From Curtobacterium pusillum (lineage in GTDB: Bacteria; Actinomycetota; Actinomycetes; Actinomycetales; Microbacteriaceae), in NCBI RefSeq assembly GCF_013359865.1, contig NZ_JABMCE010000063.1:1-64000 (forward strand): DNA of 64,000 nt, read 5' to 3'. The position numbers and the translations under genes were made by a program. Every line of letters begins with the position of its first letter. Within the stretch, counting starts at the first letter, position 1. The notes beneath the pieces were generated by a model. That model had not been told where the DNA came from, did no database searches, and saw only the letters and a program-made list of their open reading frames with translations. This document shows, piece by piece, positions 30,640 through 40,463 of this stretch.

Positions 30640-32772
30640 GTGGCACAGGACGTGCTCACTGACCTGAACAAGGTCCGCAACATCGGCATCATGGCGCACA
30701 TCGATGCCGGCAAGACCACGACGACCGAGCGCATCCTGTTCTACACGGGCATCAACCACAAGATCGGCGAGACGCACGACGGCGCTTCGACGATGGACTG
30801 GATGGCGCAGGAGCAGGAGCGCGGCATCACGATCACGTCGGCCGCGACGACGTGCTTCTGGGACAACAACCAGATCAACATCATCGACACCCCCGGTCAC
30901 GTGGACTTCACGGTCGAGGTGGAGCGCTCGCTCCGCGTCCTCGACGGTGCGGTCGCCGTCTTCGACGGCAAGGAGGGCGTCGAGCCCCAGTCCGAGACCG
31001 TGTGGCGTCAGGCGGACAAGTACGACGTCCCGCGCATCTGCTTCGTGAACAAGATGGACAAGCTCGGCGCGGACTTCTACTTCACCGTCGACACGATCAT
31101 CAACCGCCTCGGCGCGGAGCCGCTGGTCATCCAGCTCCCGATCGGTTCCGAGAACGACTTCACCGGCATCGTCGACCTCGTCGAGATGAAGGCCAAGGTG
31201 TGGCCGGGCGACGCCAAGGGCGACGTCACGATGGGCGCCTCCTACGAGACGCGTGAGATCGCCGAGGTCGAGAACCTCGAGCCCGGCATCGTGGCGCGCG
31301 CCGACGAGTACCGCCAGAAGCTCATCGAGCGGGTTGCGGAGTCCGACGACGCGCTGCTCGAGAAGTTCTTCGGTGGCGAAGAGCTCACGATCGACGAGAT
31401 CAAGGCCGGCATCCGCAAGCTGACGATCGCGTCCGAGGTCTACCCGATCCTCTGTGGCTCGGCCTTCAAGAACCGCGGTGTCCAGCCGATGCTCGACGCC
31501 GTCGTCGCGTACCTCCCGTCCCCGCTCGACGTCCCGCCGATGATCGGCCACGACGTCAAGGACGAGGAGAAGGAGATCATCCGCAAGCCCGACGCGTCGG
31601 AGCCGTTCTCGGCCCTCGCGTTCAAGGTCGCGGTGCACCCCTTCTTCGGTCGCCTCACCTACGTCCGCGTGTACTCGGGCTCGATCGAGTCCGGCGCACA
31701 GGTCATCAACTCGACCAAGGGCAAGAAGGAGCGCATCGGCAAGATCTTCCAGATGCACTCCAACAAGGAGAACCCGGTCGACAGCGTGACCGCCGGTCAC
31801 ATCTACGCCGTGATCGGCCTCAAGGACACCACCACCGGTGACACCCTGTGCGACCCGGCGAACCAGGTCGTCCTCGAGTCGATGACGTTCCCCGAGCCGG
31901 TCATCGAGGTCGCGATCGAGCCGAACACGAAGGCCGACCAGGAGAAGCTCTCCACGGCCATCCAGAAGCTCGCCGAAGAGGACCCGACGTTCCGCGTCGA
32001 GCTCAACGCCGAGACCGGTCAGACGACGATCAAGGGCATGGGCGAGCTCCACCTCGACATCCTCGTCGACCGCATGAAGCGCGAGTTCAAGGTCGAGGCG
32101 TCGGTCGGCAAGCCCCAGGTGGCCTACCGCGAGACGCTCACCAAGACCGTCGAGCGCTACGACTACACGCACAAGAAGCAGACCGGTGGTTCCGGCCAGT
32201 TCGCGAAGGTGCAGATCGCCCTCGAGCCGATGGAAGTCACGGCCGAGAAGGTCTACGAGTTCGTGAACGCCGTGACCGGTGGTCGCGTCCCGCGTGAGTA
32301 CATCCCGTCGGTCGACGCCGGCATCCAGGACGCCATGCAGGTCGGCGTCCTCGCCGGGTACCCGACCGTCGGTGTGAAAGCCACCCTCAAGGACGGCGCG
32401 GCGCACGACGTCGACTCGTCCGAGATGGCCTTCAAGATCGCCGGTTCGATCGCCTACAAGGAAGCGGCCCGCAAGGCCGGTCCGGCGATCCTCGAGCCGA
32501 TCATGGCCGTCGAGGTCCGTACTCCGGAGGAGTACATGGGCGACGTCATCGGCGACCTGAACTCCCGTCGCGGCCAGATCGCCTCGATGGAGGACGCCTC
32601 GGGCGTCAAGGTGGTCCGCGCGAGCGTGCCGCTGTCCGAGATGTTCGGCTACGTCGGCGACCTGCGGTCGAAGACCTCTGGTCGTGCGGTCTACTCGATG
32701 ACCTTCGAGACCTACAGCCAGGTCCCGGCCAAGGTCGCCGAGGAGATCATCGCGAAGAACACGGGGGAGTAA
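30640..32772 (+). CDS. fusA: elongation factor G
   Basis: Translocation GTPase, 710 residues, GTG start behind CCGGAGGAACC. GTP-binding motifs are visible: [19 protein letters not shown] (G1), the switch region [30 protein letters not shown] (G3) and [10 protein letters not shown] (G4). Domains II to V follow without interruption, ending in the [10 protein letters not shown] and [15 protein letters not shown] blocks. It lies 87 bp after rpsG in the same transcript. Confidence 0.98.
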   Translation: MAQDVLTDLNKVRNIGIMAHIDAGKTTTTERILFYTGINHKIGETHDGASTMDWMAQEQERGITITSAATTCFWDNNQINIIDTPGHVDFTVEVERSLRVLDGAVAVFDGKEGVEPQSETVWRQADKYDVPRICFVNKMDKLGADFYFTVDTIINRLGAEPLVIQLPIGSENDFTGIVDLVEMKAKVWPGDAKGDVTMGASYETREIAEVENLEPGIVARADEYRQKLIERVAESDDALLEKFFGGEELTIDEIKAGIRKLTIASEVYPILCGSAFKNRGVQPMLDAVVAYLPSPLDVPPMIGHDVKDEEKEIIRKPDASEPFSALAFKVAVHPFFGRLTYVRVYSGSIESGAQVINSTKGKKERIGKIFQMHSNKENPVDSVTAGHIYAVIGLKDTTTGDTLCDPANQVVLESMTFPEPVIEVAIEPNTKADQEKLSTAIQKLAEEDPTFRVELNAETGQTTIKGMGELHLDILVDRMKREFKVEASVGKPQVAYRETLTKTVERYDYTHKKQTGGSGQFAKVQIALEPMEVTAEKVYEFVNAVTGGRVPREYIPSVDAGIQDAMQVGVLAGYPTVGVKATLKDGAAHDVDSSEMAFKIAGSIAYKEAARKAGPAILEPIMAVEVRTPEEYMGDVIGDLNSRRGQIASMEDASGVKVVRASVPLSEMFGYVGDLRSKTSGRAVYSMTFETYSQVPAKVAEEIIAKNTGE

Positions 32773-32792
32773 CGCTCCAGCGTTTCTCCACA

Positions 32793-32823
32793 GGCGAGGG
32801 TGCCCGGCGACGGGCCCCTCGCC
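32793..32823 (+). terminator. hairpin between fusA and tuf
   Basis: GGCGAGGG (32793-32800) pairs with CCCTCGCC (32816-32823), with further GCCCG/CGGGC pairing inside. There is no T-run, so it is more likely an attenuator or stability element in the 136-bp gap than a full stop. A -10-like TAAAGT at 32830-32835 follows without a good -35. Confidence 0.5.
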
Positions 32824-32908
32824 ACCAAGTAAAGTAAAGACACACACCCTGCACGCCAACGGTTCATCAACCGGGGGCATGCTCTCCGAGTCCTGAGGAG
32901 GACCCACA

Positions 32909-34096
32909 GTGGCCAAGGCCAAGTTCGAGCGGACCAAGCCGCACGTCAACATCGGAACCATCGGTCACGTCGACCACGGCAAGACCACGCTCACGGCGGC
33001 GATCACCAAGGTTCTGCACGACCAGTACCCGGACCTCAACGAGGCCCGTGACTTCGCGCAGATCGACAACGCTCCGGAGGAGCGCGAGCGCGGCATCACG
33101 ATCAACATCTCGCACGTCGAGTACCAGACCGAGAAGCGCCACTACGCGCACGTCGACGCTCCGGGCCACGCCGACTACGTGAAGAACATGATCACGGGTG
33201 CGGCGCAGATGGACGGCGCGATCCTCGTGGTCGCCGCCACCGACGGCCCGATGCCCCAGACGCGTGAGCACGTGCTGCTCGCCCGCCAGGTCGGCGTCCC
33301 CTACATCGTCGTCGCGCTGAACAAGTCCGACATGGTGGACGACGAGGAGATCCTGGAGCTCGTCGAGCTCGAGGTCCGTGAGCTCCTCGGCTCGCAGGAG
33401 TTCGACGAGGACGCCCCCGTCGTGCAGGTCTCGGCGCTCAAGGCGCTCGAGGGCGACGAGAAGTGGGTCAAGTCCGTCCAGGACCTGATGGCTGCCGTCG
33501 ACGAGAACGTCCCGGACCCGGTGCGCGCCACCGACCAGCCGTTCCTCATGCCGATCGAGGACGTCTTCACGATCACCGGTCGTGGCACCGTCGTCACCGG
33601 TCGTGTCGAGCGTGGCACGCTCGACCTCAACTCCGAGGTCGAGATCGTCGGCATCCGCCCGACGCAGAAGACCACGGTCACGGGCATCGAGATGTTCCGC
33701 AAGCTGCTCGACAAGGCGGAGGCCGGTGACAACACCGGTCTGCTCATCCGCGGCCTCAAGCGCGAGGACGTGGAGCGCGGCCAGGTCGTCGTGAAGCCGG
33801 GTTCGGTCACGCCGCACACCGAGTTCAAGGCGAACGCGTACATCCTGACCAAGGACGAGGGTGGGCGTCACAACCCGTTCTACGCGAACTACCGCCCGCA
33901 GTTCTACTTCCGCACCACGGACGTCACCGGCGTCATCACGCTGCCCGAGGGCACCGAGATGGTCATGCCCGGCGACACCGTTTCGATGGCCGTCGAGCTC
34001 ATCCAGCCGATCGCCATGGAGCCGGGTCTCCGTTTCGCCATCCGTGAGGGTGGTCGTACGGTCGGCGCCGGTACGGTCGAGGAGATCGTCAAGTAA
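32909..34096 (+). CDS. tuf: elongation factor Tu
   Basis: Delivers aminoacyl-tRNA to the ribosome; 395 residues, GTG start behind GAGGAGG. Motifs: [14 protein letters not shown] (G1), [12 protein letters not shown] (G2), [12 protein letters not shown] (G3) and NKSDMVDD (G4), followed by domains 2 and 3 ending [15 protein letters not shown]. Only one tuf copy is in this window. A strong terminator follows. Confidence 0.98.
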   Translation: MAKAKFERTKPHVNIGTIGHVDHGKTTLTAAITKVLHDQYPDLNEARDFAQIDNAPEERERGITINISHVEYQTEKRHYAHVDAPGHADYVKNMITGAAQMDGAILVVAATDGPMPQTREHVLLARQVGVPYIVVALNKSDMVDDEEILELVELEVRELLGSQEFDEDAPVVQVSALKALEGDEKWVKSVQDLMAAVDENVPDPVRATDQPFLMPIEDVFTITGRGTVVTGRVERGTLDLNSEVEIVGIRPTQKTTVTGIEMFRKLLDKAEAGDNTGLLIRGLKREDVERGQVVVKPGSVTPHTEFKANAYILTKDEGGRHNPFYANYRPQFYFRTTDVTGVITLPEGTEMVMPGDTVSMAVELIQPIAMEPGLRFAIREGGRTVGAGTVEEIVK

Positions 34097-34115
34097 CTCC
34101 GGTTACCTGCGTGTG

Positions 34116-34150
34116 AGCGGGGTCGGGCCTTCGGGCCCGGCCCCGCTTTT
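34116..34150 (+). terminator. tuf terminator
   Basis: AGCGGGG and CGGGCC pair with GGCCCG and CCCCGCT around a TTCG tetraloop, followed by TTTT (34147-34150). This is a classical intrinsic terminator about 20 nt after the tuf stop. Confidence 0.85.
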
Positions 34151-34307
34151 CGTTGGTCGCGGTCGCGCGGGCGCGCGGCCGCTACCGTTCCGCGTCAGGT
34201 TCCTCGCGTTCTGTGGACAGATCGCCGGTCCCGGCGCAGCATGTCGCCAAGCGGCCGGGCAGTCCGGCCATCGAGCGGCCGGTTCGTCCGGCCGGACAGG
34301 AGGCAGC

Positions 34308-34574
34308 ATGGCCGACTTCGACGGCATCCAGAAGAACGTGTCAGCCAAGGCGGACGAGGTCACCGACCGGGCGAAAGCGTTCGTCGACGAGAACAGGGAC
34401 AAGATCGAGGACGCGCTCAAGAGCGACCGGGCCGAGGACGTCTCCGACAAGATCATCCACGGCCTCGCCGACGGCATCAAGAAGGTCACGGCCGGCAAGT
34501 TCGACGAGCAGATCGACAAGGCCGCCCAGAACCTCGACGACAAGATCGGGAACAACGGCACCATCGGCGCCTGA
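34308..34574 (+). CDS. small acidic/basic helical protein, Rv0909-like antitoxin family
   Basis: An 88-residue protein with an ATG behind CAGGAGG. It is fully charged and helical (MADFDGIQKNVSAKADEVTD, then AKAFVDENRDKIEDALKSD), ending in KFDEQIDKAAQNLDDKIG. This resembles the small Rv0909/MT0933-type proteins annotated as putative antitoxins in Actinobacteria. No partner toxin of the Rv0910 (START/SRPBCC) type is next to it, so an antitoxin role is doubtful and a stress-protein role is equally possible. It begins after the tuf terminator with no clear promoter. Confidence 0.7.
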   Translation: MADFDGIQKNVSAKADEVTDRAKAFVDENRDKIEDALKSDRAEDVSDKIIHGLADGIKKVTAGKFDEQIDKAAQNLDDKIGNNGTIGA

Positions 34575-34589
34575 GCGGACCGCCACGCA

Positions 34590-34624
34590 CCGCGCCCGTC
34601 CGGCATCGCGCCGGGCGGGCGCGG
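34590..34624 (+). terminator. GC-rich hairpin after the small helical protein
   Basis: CCGCGCCCG(T)CCGG at 34590-34603 pairs with CCGG(G)CGGGCGCGG at 34611-34624 with a 7-nt loop. There is no T-run. Confidence 0.5.
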
Positions 34625-34712
34625 TCGTACATGTGAGACGTCGGTTCGGTCGCGCACCACGTGGTCACCGGCCAGGGCTCGAACCCGCCGACAGGGAAGG
34701 ACGACCAGCCGC

Positions 34713-35204
34713 CACGAGCCCCTCGACGTCGAACGTCGCGATCATGATCGGCCGCCGGAACGCAGGGCTCTCCGACGCCGCGGGCGTCACCGCGACGTAC
34801 ACGCTGCCGAAGGGCCTGACGTACGTCTCGACGGAGGCCGACCAGGCCTGCACCGTCACCACTGTCACGAAGAACGACGACGGCACCACCACGGTGCACC
34901 AGACGCCGCCGGCGGCCGCCTACCCGGGCGTGCAGCCGGCCACGTCCGTCGCGACGAGCACGACCGAGACGACGCTCGCCGACAACGACGCAGCGGACGA
35001 GCTCGCCGTCGACCCCGCGTCGAGCCTGGCGGTCACGAAGACGCACACGGGTCAGCTGGTCCGCGGCAAGACGGTCGGGTACACGGTCACGGTCAGGAAC
35101 GAGGGCCCGACCGAGGACCCGGGTCCCGTTCCCGTGGTGGTCACCGGCCGCCTGCCGGCGGGTCTGACGTCGGTGAGCGTGAACGACGGCGACGCCGGGA
35201 CGTG
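34713..35204 (+). pseudogene. remnant of a DUF11-repeat surface protein
   Basis: An open frame without start codon, ribosome-binding site or signal peptide. It encodes pieces of DUF11-type (COG1361) surface repeats: AGVTATYTLPKGLTYVSTEA, then SLAVTKTHTGQLVRGKTVGY followed by TVTVRNEGPTEDPG and GRLPAGLTSVSVNDG. DUF11 repeats occur in large cell-wall adhesins, so this is the debris of a much longer gene. The homology ends at TCTA, exactly where a dispersed repeat begins (35205), and the topoisomerase gene starts shortly after. Confidence 0.65.
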
Positions 35205-35229
35205 CACCGCGCCTCCAGTCCGTGCCTGG
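35205..35229. repeat. dispersed repeat, copy 4, at the pseudogene edge
   Basis: ACCGCGCCTCCAGTCCG is the reverse orientation of the core and matches the right arm of copy 2 (CCGCGCCTCCAGTCCG). It joins the truncated surface-protein remnant to the topoisomerase gene. Confidence 0.6.
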
Positions 35230-35264
35230 TCAGGTCACAGGCGGTGGCGAGTTGCATCGAGACC

Positions 35265-36242
35265 GTGACACGTCTCCGCCGCTCCGCGACCAACGGTCGC
35301 GGCTACCACCGCGTCCGCAGCGGACGCGGCTTCTCGTACCGTGACCCGGAGGGCAACACCGTCACCGACCCGGAGGAGCGGCAGCGCCTCGAGGGCCTCG
35401 TCATCCCGCCCGCCTGGGACGACGTCTGGATCTCGCCGTACGACAACGGCCACATCCTCGCGACGGGCATCGACGGCGCCGGCCGTCGGCAGTACATGTA
35501 CCACCCGGGGTGGCGCGAGCGGATGGACCGCATCAAGTACGACCGCGCCCTCGCCCTCGCCGAGTCGCTCCCGGTCGCCCGGCGGATGGTCACGCAGGAC
35601 CTCCGCCGACCGGAACCGGACCGGCAGCGTGCGCTCGCCGCGGCGTTCCGGATGCTCGACCAGGGCTCGTTGCGGGTCGGATCCGAGCGGTACGCCACCG
35701 AGCACGGCAGCCGCGGGCTCTCGACGCTGCTCTGCGCGCACGCCCACGTGTCCGGGGACGACATCGAGCTCGACTTCCCCGGGAAGAGCGGGCAGGAGTG
35801 GTCCTCGTCGATCCACGACCCGGACCTCGCCACCGTCATCGCCGGCATGAAGCGGCGCGGACCCAACGCCCGCCTGCTCTCGTTCCGGGAGCGCCGGGGC
35901 GCCGAGTGGGAGCCGCTCTCCGCCGAGGACATCAACGAGTACGTCAAGGAGCGCGCGGGGGACGAGTTCACCGCGAAGGACTTCCGGACGCTGCACGGCA
36001 CCGTCGCCGCGGCCGTCGACCTCGCGAGGACCGGCCCGCAGTCGTCGCAGGCGAAGCGGAAGAAGGCGGTGTCCCACGCGGTGCAGGTCGCCAGCGAGGA
36101 ACTCGGCAACACCCCGACCGTCTGCCGGCAGAGCTACATCGACCCGCGACTGCTCGACGCCTACGACCACGGCGAGACCATCGACCCGGACCGCACGCAC
36201 GCGGCCGAGTCCGAGGTCCGCGCACTGCTCTACCGACAGTGA
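35265..36242 (+). CDS. DNA topoisomerase IB
   Basis: A 325-residue type IB topoisomerase of the poxvirus/bacterial class, which nicks and religates one DNA strand through a 3'-phosphotyrosine. The N-terminal domain (GRGYHRVRSGRGFSYRDPEG, IPPAWDDVWISPYDNGHILA) is followed by the catalytic domain with the LRVGSERYA block, the ELDFPGKSGQEW loop, DFRTLHGTVAAA and the active-site Tyr in TVCRQSYIDPRLLDAY. The GTG at 35265 is chosen because it gives the family's usual N-terminus; the frame is open back to 35202, but that part comes from the repeat and debris. No strong ribosome-binding site is seen. The enzyme is accessory and patchily distributed in bacteria. Confidence 0.92.
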   Translation: MTRLRRSATNGRGYHRVRSGRGFSYRDPEGNTVTDPEERQRLEGLVIPPAWDDVWISPYDNGHILATGIDGAGRRQYMYHPGWRERMDRIKYDRALALAESLPVARRMVTQDLRRPEPDRQRALAAAFRMLDQGSLRVGSERYATEHGSRGLSTLLCAHAHVSGDDIELDFPGKSGQEWSSSIHDPDLATVIAGMKRRGPNARLLSFRERRGAEWEPLSAEDINEYVKERAGDEFTAKDFRTLHGTVAAAVDLARTGPQSSQAKRKKAVSHAVQVASEELGNTPTVCRQSYIDPRLLDAYDHGETIDPDRTHAAESEVRALLYRQ

Positions 36243-36264
36243 CCGGGAAGGGGCCGGGATGACG

Positions 36265-36270
36265 TACCGT
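36265..36270 (+). promoter_or_regulatory. candidate leaderless -10 for the DarT-like gene
   Basis: TACCGT ends 8 nt before a GTG at 36279, matching the TAnnnT-plus-start pattern seen at 27651, 56335, 61479 and 62363. Confidence 0.4.
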
Positions 36271-36278
36271 TGGACCTC

Positions 36279-37136
36279 GTGCCCGATCACCCCCACACGG
36301 GCACGGAAGGACCCCCACCAGTCGTGACTGACGAGTGCATCCACGGATTCCCCACCGAGCTCTGCGACATCTGCGCCCCGCGCCAGCGCGAGGCGGCCGA
36401 GACCCCCACCACGCCGGCCCCGCGCCGCACCCGGATCACCACCTCGCTCCGGACCGTCCCCGGCCAGGCCGCCGCCCCGGCGTCCTCGCTGCGTTCCCCG
36501 GTGCCCGACCTGCCCGAGGCGCGCGACTTCGCGTCGCTCCGGGCGCACCACGTCACCCACGTGGACAACCTCGACGACATCGTGGGCTCCGGCGCGATCC
36601 TCGCGTCCGACGCGGTCACCCCGGTGGTCGACGTCGCCTCGGCGTCCGTCCGTGCCGCCCGCGCCGAGGCCACCGCCCCGGACGGGTCCCCGGTGGCCGC
36701 GCACGTGCCGTTCACCCTGTCGCCGGACGCCACCCGCTGGGACGAGCTCCGCACCGGCGCGGAGGGCGAGCGCTGGTCCGACGCCGCTCGGCGGACCCGG
36801 GCGACGGAGTACATCATGCTCGTCGTGCCGGTGTCGGCCTTCGGCGCGTCGGTCATCGTCGCCGACCAGGACGCCGAAGCCGAGGACGTCCGGTTCGCCG
36901 TCGGGCCGGACGCCGCGACCAACCTCATCCGCCGCACGGACTTCACCGACCCGGAGATGCACAGCCTCGAGCTGCTCGCCGGGCCGAGCGTGCCGTTCTC
37001 CGCCGTCGCGGTGATCGGCGTGCCCAACGACCGCGTCCGCCAGACGGTCAAGGCGGTCCTCAAGGACCACGGCGGACACGCGCCCCGCGTCGCGGTCTTC
37101 CCGCCGTGGTTCGTGCCCCCGGTGGCCGCCGAGTAG
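36279..37136 (+). CDS. DarT-like ADP-ribosyltransferase-fold protein with an N-terminal zinc-knuckle-like motif
   Basis: A 285-residue protein; the GTG at 36279 is favoured by the leaderless -10, and a GTG at 36324 would give 270 residues beginning [17 protein letters not shown]. The N-terminal C-x-H...C-x-x-C cluster looks metal-binding. After a Pro/Thr/Arg-rich linker, the C-terminal domain opens with [22 protein letters not shown], the signature of the DarT (DUF4433) family that ADP-ribosylates thymidine in DNA, and continues with [14 protein letters not shown]. DarT toxins normally pair with the macrodomain antitoxin DarG; none is encoded in this window. It could be an orphan toxin, a phage-defence effector or a non-toxic relative. 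The assignment is from fold motifs only. Confidence 0.72.
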   Translation: MPDHPHTGTEGPPPVVTDECIHGFPTELCDICAPRQREAAETPTTPAPRRTRITTSLRTVPGQAAAPASSLRSPVPDLPEARDFASLRAHHVTHVDNLDDIVGSGAILASDAVTPVVDVASASVRAARAEATAPDGSPVAAHVPFTLSPDATRWDELRTGAEGERWSDAARRTRATEYIMLVVPVSAFGASVIVADQDAEAEDVRFAVGPDAATNLIRRTDFTDPEMHSLELLAGPSVPFSAVAVIGVPNDRVRQTVKAVLKDHGGHAPRVAVFPPWFVPPVAAE

Positions 37137-37157
37137 CCCTTCGCCGAACACCGCCGA

Positions 37158-37188
37158 CATGCCCTCCGGACCGTCTCCGGAGGGCATG
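37158..37188. terminator. perfect 13-bp hairpin after the DarT-like gene
   Basis: CATGCCCTCCGGA (37158-37170) and TCCGGAGGGCATG (37176-37188) are perfectly complementary with a 5-nt loop, 21 nt after the stop. It has no T-run but is the most stable structure in the gap. Confidence 0.65.
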
Positions 37189-37200
37189 CCGCGTGTCAGG

Positions 37201-37222
37201 GCCGAGCCGCGCCTCCAGGCCG
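37201..37222. repeat. dispersed repeat, copy 5
   Basis: Its first 20 nt are identical to 27307-27326. A short CGGATCC/GGATCCG inverted repeat follows at 37222-37240. No gene is seen in the 524-bp gap 37137-37660. Confidence 0.6.
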
Positions 37223-37288
37223 CGGATCCCCGTGGATCCGGGGAAGCGGGCCGATCCCGACACGCCCGCAAATCGCGACACGCCCGGG

Positions 37289-37317
37289 TTGCACGGATGC
37301 CGTGCCTATGCGAGACT
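37289..37317 (+). promoter_or_regulatory. candidate S10 operon promoter with overlapping palindrome
   Basis: TTGCAC (37289-37294) and the weak GAGACT (37312-37317) are 17 bp apart. GCACGG-ATG-CCGTGC (37291-37305) forms a palindrome overlapping the -35 and spacer. The resulting leader of about 335 nt contains a perfect CACTGC/GCAGTG hairpin at 37359-37374. Confidence 0.35.
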
Positions 37318-37660
37318 TGTCCGGTTCCGAATTCCGTGCGCGTTCGCGTGCGCAGGATCACTGCTCTGGCAGTGCACAACCCCTCCGTCCAGCGGAGCTG
37401 GGTTGGGCCGCAGGCAGCAGAACACGTTCGACTCCCCACCAAACGCCGAGAGCACTGCTGTGCGCGGAGCGCGCGGGAGACGACATGCCCACGCTGGACG
37501 GCCCAGGTCGCCCCGCGCGGTTGACAGGAGAACAGCGGTCATCCCCAGAGGATGCGGCCGGTTGGTTCGCAGAAAACAGCCAAGCCCTGCAGGAATGCAC
37601 GGTGACGGCGGCGTCAGGCGGCTCGGAAGGGTGCGCGGCGCAGAGAGGACAAAGAGACAC

Positions 37661-37969
37661 ATGGCGGGACAGAAGATCCGCATCCGGCTCAAGTCGTACG
37701 ACCACGAGGTCATCGACACGTCGGCCCGGAAGATCGTCGACACGGTGACCCGTGCCGGTGCGACCGTGGTCGGCCCGGTGCCGCTCCCCACCGAGAAGAA
37801 CGTGGTCACCGTGATCCGTTCTCCCCACAAGTACAAGGACTCGCGCGAGCACTTCGAGAAGCGCACGCACAAGCGGGTCATCGACATCGTCGACCCGACG
37901 CCGAAGGCCGTCGACTCGCTCATGCGACTCGACCTCCCGGCCGACGTCAACATCGAGATCAAGCTGTAA
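37661..37969 (+). CDS. rpsJ: 30S ribosomal protein S10
   Basis: uS10, 102 residues, head of the 30S subunit and NusB partner in antitermination. It opens [39 protein letters not shown] and [19 protein letters not shown] are intact. The ATG follows AGAGAGGACAAAG. It is the first gene of the S10 operon, after a long leader. An in-frame upstream extension exists but lacks any support. Confidence 0.97.
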   Translation: MAGQKIRIRLKSYDHEVIDTSARKIVDTVTRAGATVVGPVPLPTEKNVVTVIRSPHKYKDSREHFEKRTHKRVIDIVDPTPKAVDSLMRLDLPADVNIEIKL

Positions 37970-37982
37970 GGGGGCTGGACTG

Positions 37983-38636
37983 ATGGCGAACTCAACCAAG
38001 ACCGTCAAGGGCCTCCTCGGCAAGAAGCTCGGGATGACCCAGGTGTGGGACGAGAACAACAAGTTCATCCCCGTGACCGTGATCGAGGTCGGCCCGAACG
38101 TGGTCACCCAGATCCGCAACGTGGAGCGCGACGGCTACGAGGCGATCCAGATCGCCGCCGGTGCCATCGACCCGCGCAAGGTCAACAAGCCGGCCGCCGG
38201 CCACTTCGAGGCCGCCGGGGTCACCCCGCGCCGGACCCTCACCGAGATCCGCACCAACGACTCCGCCGAGTACACGCTCGGTCAGGAGCTCACCGTCGAC
38301 ACCTTCGAGGCCGGCCAGAAGGTCGACGTCGTCGGGACGTCGAAGGGCAAGGGCTTCGCCGGTGTCATGAAGCGCCACGGCTTCGCCGGTGTGTCCGCTT
38401 CGCACGGTGCCCACCGCAACCACCGCAAGCCCGGTTCGATCGGTGCTTCGTCGACCCCGTCGCGTGTCTTCAAGGGCATGCGCATGGCCGGTCGCATGGG
38501 TGGCGAGCGCGTGACCGTCCTCAACCTCACGGTGCACGCCGTCGACGCCGAGAAGGGTCTGCTGCTCGTCAAGGGCGCGGTCCCCGGTGCCCGCGGTCGC
38601 TCCGTCTTCGTCCGCACCGCCGTGAAGGGTAAGTGA
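37983..38636 (+). CDS. rplC: 50S ribosomal protein L3
   Basis: uL3, 217 residues, an early assembly protein near the peptidyl-transferase centre. It opens with [14 protein letters not shown], and the loop [14 protein letters not shown] and [13 protein letters not shown] are conserved. The position corresponding to the Gln methylated by PrmB in E. coli appears to be Arg (AGRMG instead of AGQMG). It follows rpsJ by 13 bp. Confidence 0.97.
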   Translation: MANSTKTVKGLLGKKLGMTQVWDENNKFIPVTVIEVGPNVVTQIRNVERDGYEAIQIAAGAIDPRKVNKPAAGHFEAAGVTPRRTLTEIRTNDSAEYTLGQELTVDTFEAGQKVDVVGTSKGKGFAGVMKRHGFAGVSASHGAHRNHRKPGSIGASSTPSRVFKGMRMAGRMGGERVTVLNLTVHAVDAEKGLLLVKGAVPGARGRSVFVRTAVKGK

Positions 38637-38638
38637 TC

Positions 38639-39298
38639 ATGGCCACCACGACCGCAACCACGATCGACGTCCTCGACGCATCGGGTACCAAGTCCGGCAC
38701 CGTCGAGCTCCCCGCAGCGATCTTCGACGTCGAGACCAACGTCCCGCTGATCCACCAGGTCGTCACCGCGCAGCTCGCAGCCGCGCGTCAGGGCACCCAC
38801 AAGACCATGAACCGCGGCGAGGTCCGCGGTGCCGGTCGCAAGCCGTTCAAGCAGAAGGGCACCGGCCGCTCCCGTCAGGGTTCGGTCCGCGCTCCGGAGC
38901 ACACCGGCGGTGGCGTCGTCCACGGACCGACCCCGCGCGACTACTCGCAGCGCACCCCGAAGAAGATGATCGCCGCTGCTCTGCTCGGCTCGCTCTCGGA
39001 CCGCGCCCGCGGTGGCCGCATCTCCGCTGTGGAGGGCTTCGTCGCGGCCGAGGTGCCGTCGACCAAGACCGCCCGCACGCTCATCGAGAAGGTCGCGCCC
39101 GTCAAGAACGTGCTCGTCGTGCTCGAGCAGGACGACGAGCTCACGCTCAAGTCGATCCGCAACCTGCCGAACGTCCACGCGCTCTCGTACGGCCAGCTCA
39201 ACGCCTACGACGTGCTCCGTGCCGACGCGCTCGTCTTCAGCAAGAGCGCACTCGACGCCTTCATCGCGTCGAAGACCGCGAAGGAGATCTCCGCATGA
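38639..39298 (+). CDS. rplD: 50S ribosomal protein L4
   Basis: uL4, 219 residues, lining the exit tunnel. The tunnel loop [20 protein letters not shown] with [13 protein letters not shown] is normal for the macrolide-sensitive form. The ATG at 38639 is used; a GTG two codons earlier overlaps the rplC stop. In E. coli L4 represses the S10 operon. It overlaps rplW by 4 nt. Confidence 0.97.
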   Translation: MATTTATTIDVLDASGTKSGTVELPAAIFDVETNVPLIHQVVTAQLAAARQGTHKTMNRGEVRGAGRKPFKQKGTGRSRQGSVRAPEHTGGGVVHGPTPRDYSQRTPKKMIAAALLGSLSDRARGGRISAVEGFVAAEVPSTKTARTLIEKVAPVKNVLVVLEQDDELTLKSIRNLPNVHALSYGQLNAYDVLRADALVFSKSALDAFIASKTAKEISA

Positions 39299-39594
39299 GC
39301 GGCTTCAACAAGGACCCGCGCGACATCATCATCTCGCCGGTCGTCTCGGAGAAGAGCTACGGCCTGATCGACCAGGGCAAGTACACGTTCATCGTGGACC
39401 CCCGTTCGAACAAGACCGAGATCAAGCTCGCCATCGAGAAGATCTTCGACGTCAAGGTCGCGAGCATCAACACGCTGAACCGTCCGGGCAAGACCCGTCG
39501 TACGCGTTTCGGCATGGGCAAGCGCAAGGACACCAAGCGCGCCATCGTGACGCTCAAGTCCGGTTCGATCGACATCTTCACGGCTGTCGGCTGA
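39295..39594 (+). CDS. rplW: 50S ribosomal protein L23
   Basis: uL23, 99 residues, at the tunnel exit, where trigger factor and SRP dock. [19 protein letters not shown], the [20 protein letters not shown] block and a basic loop ([19 protein letters not shown]) are present. Overlaps the rplD stop (ATGA). Confidence 0.97.
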   Translation: MSGFNKDPRDIIISPVVSEKSYGLIDQGKYTFIVDPRSNKTEIKLAIEKIFDVKVASINTLNRPGKTRRTRFGMGKRKDTKRAIVTLKSGSIDIFTAVG

Positions 39595-39612
39595 GGACCA
39601 GAGGGATAAATC

Positions 39613-40452
39613 ATGGCTATTCGTAACTACAAGCCGACGACCCCCGGTCGTCGCGGCTCGTCGGTCGCCGACTTCGCTGAGATCACCCGTTCGACGCCGG
39701 AGAAGTCGCTGCTTCGTCCGCTGCCGAAGACCGGTGGCCGCAACAGCTCGGGCCGCATCACCACCCGCCACATCGGTGGTGGCCACAAGCGCCAGTACCG
39801 CGTGATCGACTTCCGTCGCCACGACAAGGACGGCGTGGACGCCAAGGTCGCACACATCGAGTACGACCCGAACCGCACGGCGCGCATCGCGCTCCTGCAC
39901 TACGTGGACGGCACGAAGCGCTACATCATCGCGCCGAACAAGCTCAAGCAGGGCGACGTCATCGAGCAGGGCCCCGGCGCCGACATCAAGCCGGGCAACA
40001 ACCTGCCGCTGCGCAACATCCCCGTGGGTACCGTCGTGCACGCGATCGAGCTCCGCCCCGGCGGCGGCGCGAAGATGGCCCGCTCGGCCGGCGCCTCGGT
40101 GCGTCTCGTCGCCAAGGACGGCCCCTACGCGCAGCTCCGTCTGCCGTCGGGCGAGGTCCGCAACGTCGACGCACGCTGCCGCGCCACGATCGGTGAGGTC
40201 GGCAACGCCGAGCAGTCGAACATCAACTGGGGCAAGGCCGGCCGCATGCGCTGGAAGGGCGTCCGCCCGACCGTGCGTGGTGTCGCGATGAACCCGGTCG
40301 ACCACCCGCACGGTGGTGGTGAGGGCAAGACCTCCGGTGGTCGTCACCCGGTCAGCCCGTGGGGTCAGGCCGAGGGTCGCACGCGCAAGCCGAACAAGCC
40401 GAGCGACAAGCTCATCGTCCGTCGCCGTAACGCCGGCAAGAAGCGCAAGTAG
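39613..40452 (+). CDS. rplB: 50S ribosomal protein L2
   Basis: uL2, 279 residues, needed for subunit association and peptidyl-transferase activity. [15 protein letters not shown] and the C-terminal [18 protein letters not shown] with the essential His are intact. It follows rplW by 18 bp with GAGGG upstream of the ATG. Confidence 0.98.
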   Translation: MAIRNYKPTTPGRRGSSVADFAEITRSTPEKSLLRPLPKTGGRNSSGRITTRHIGGGHKRQYRVIDFRRHDKDGVDAKVAHIEYDPNRTARIALLHYVDGTKRYIIAPNKLKQGDVIEQGPGADIKPGNNLPLRNIPVGTVVHAIELRPGGGAKMARSAGASVRLVAKDGPYAQLRLPSGEVRNVDARCRATIGEVGNAEQSNINWGKAGRMRWKGVRPTVRGVAMNPVDHPHGGGEGKTSGGRHPVSPWGQAEGRTRKPNKPSDKLIVRRRNAGKKRK

Positions 40453-40463
40453 GAGTTCAGAAG

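Noticed and set aside
37159..37748. Frames in the rpsJ leader region
   Set aside because: They lack start signals and overlap hairpins and the leader; composition is not that of a gene.
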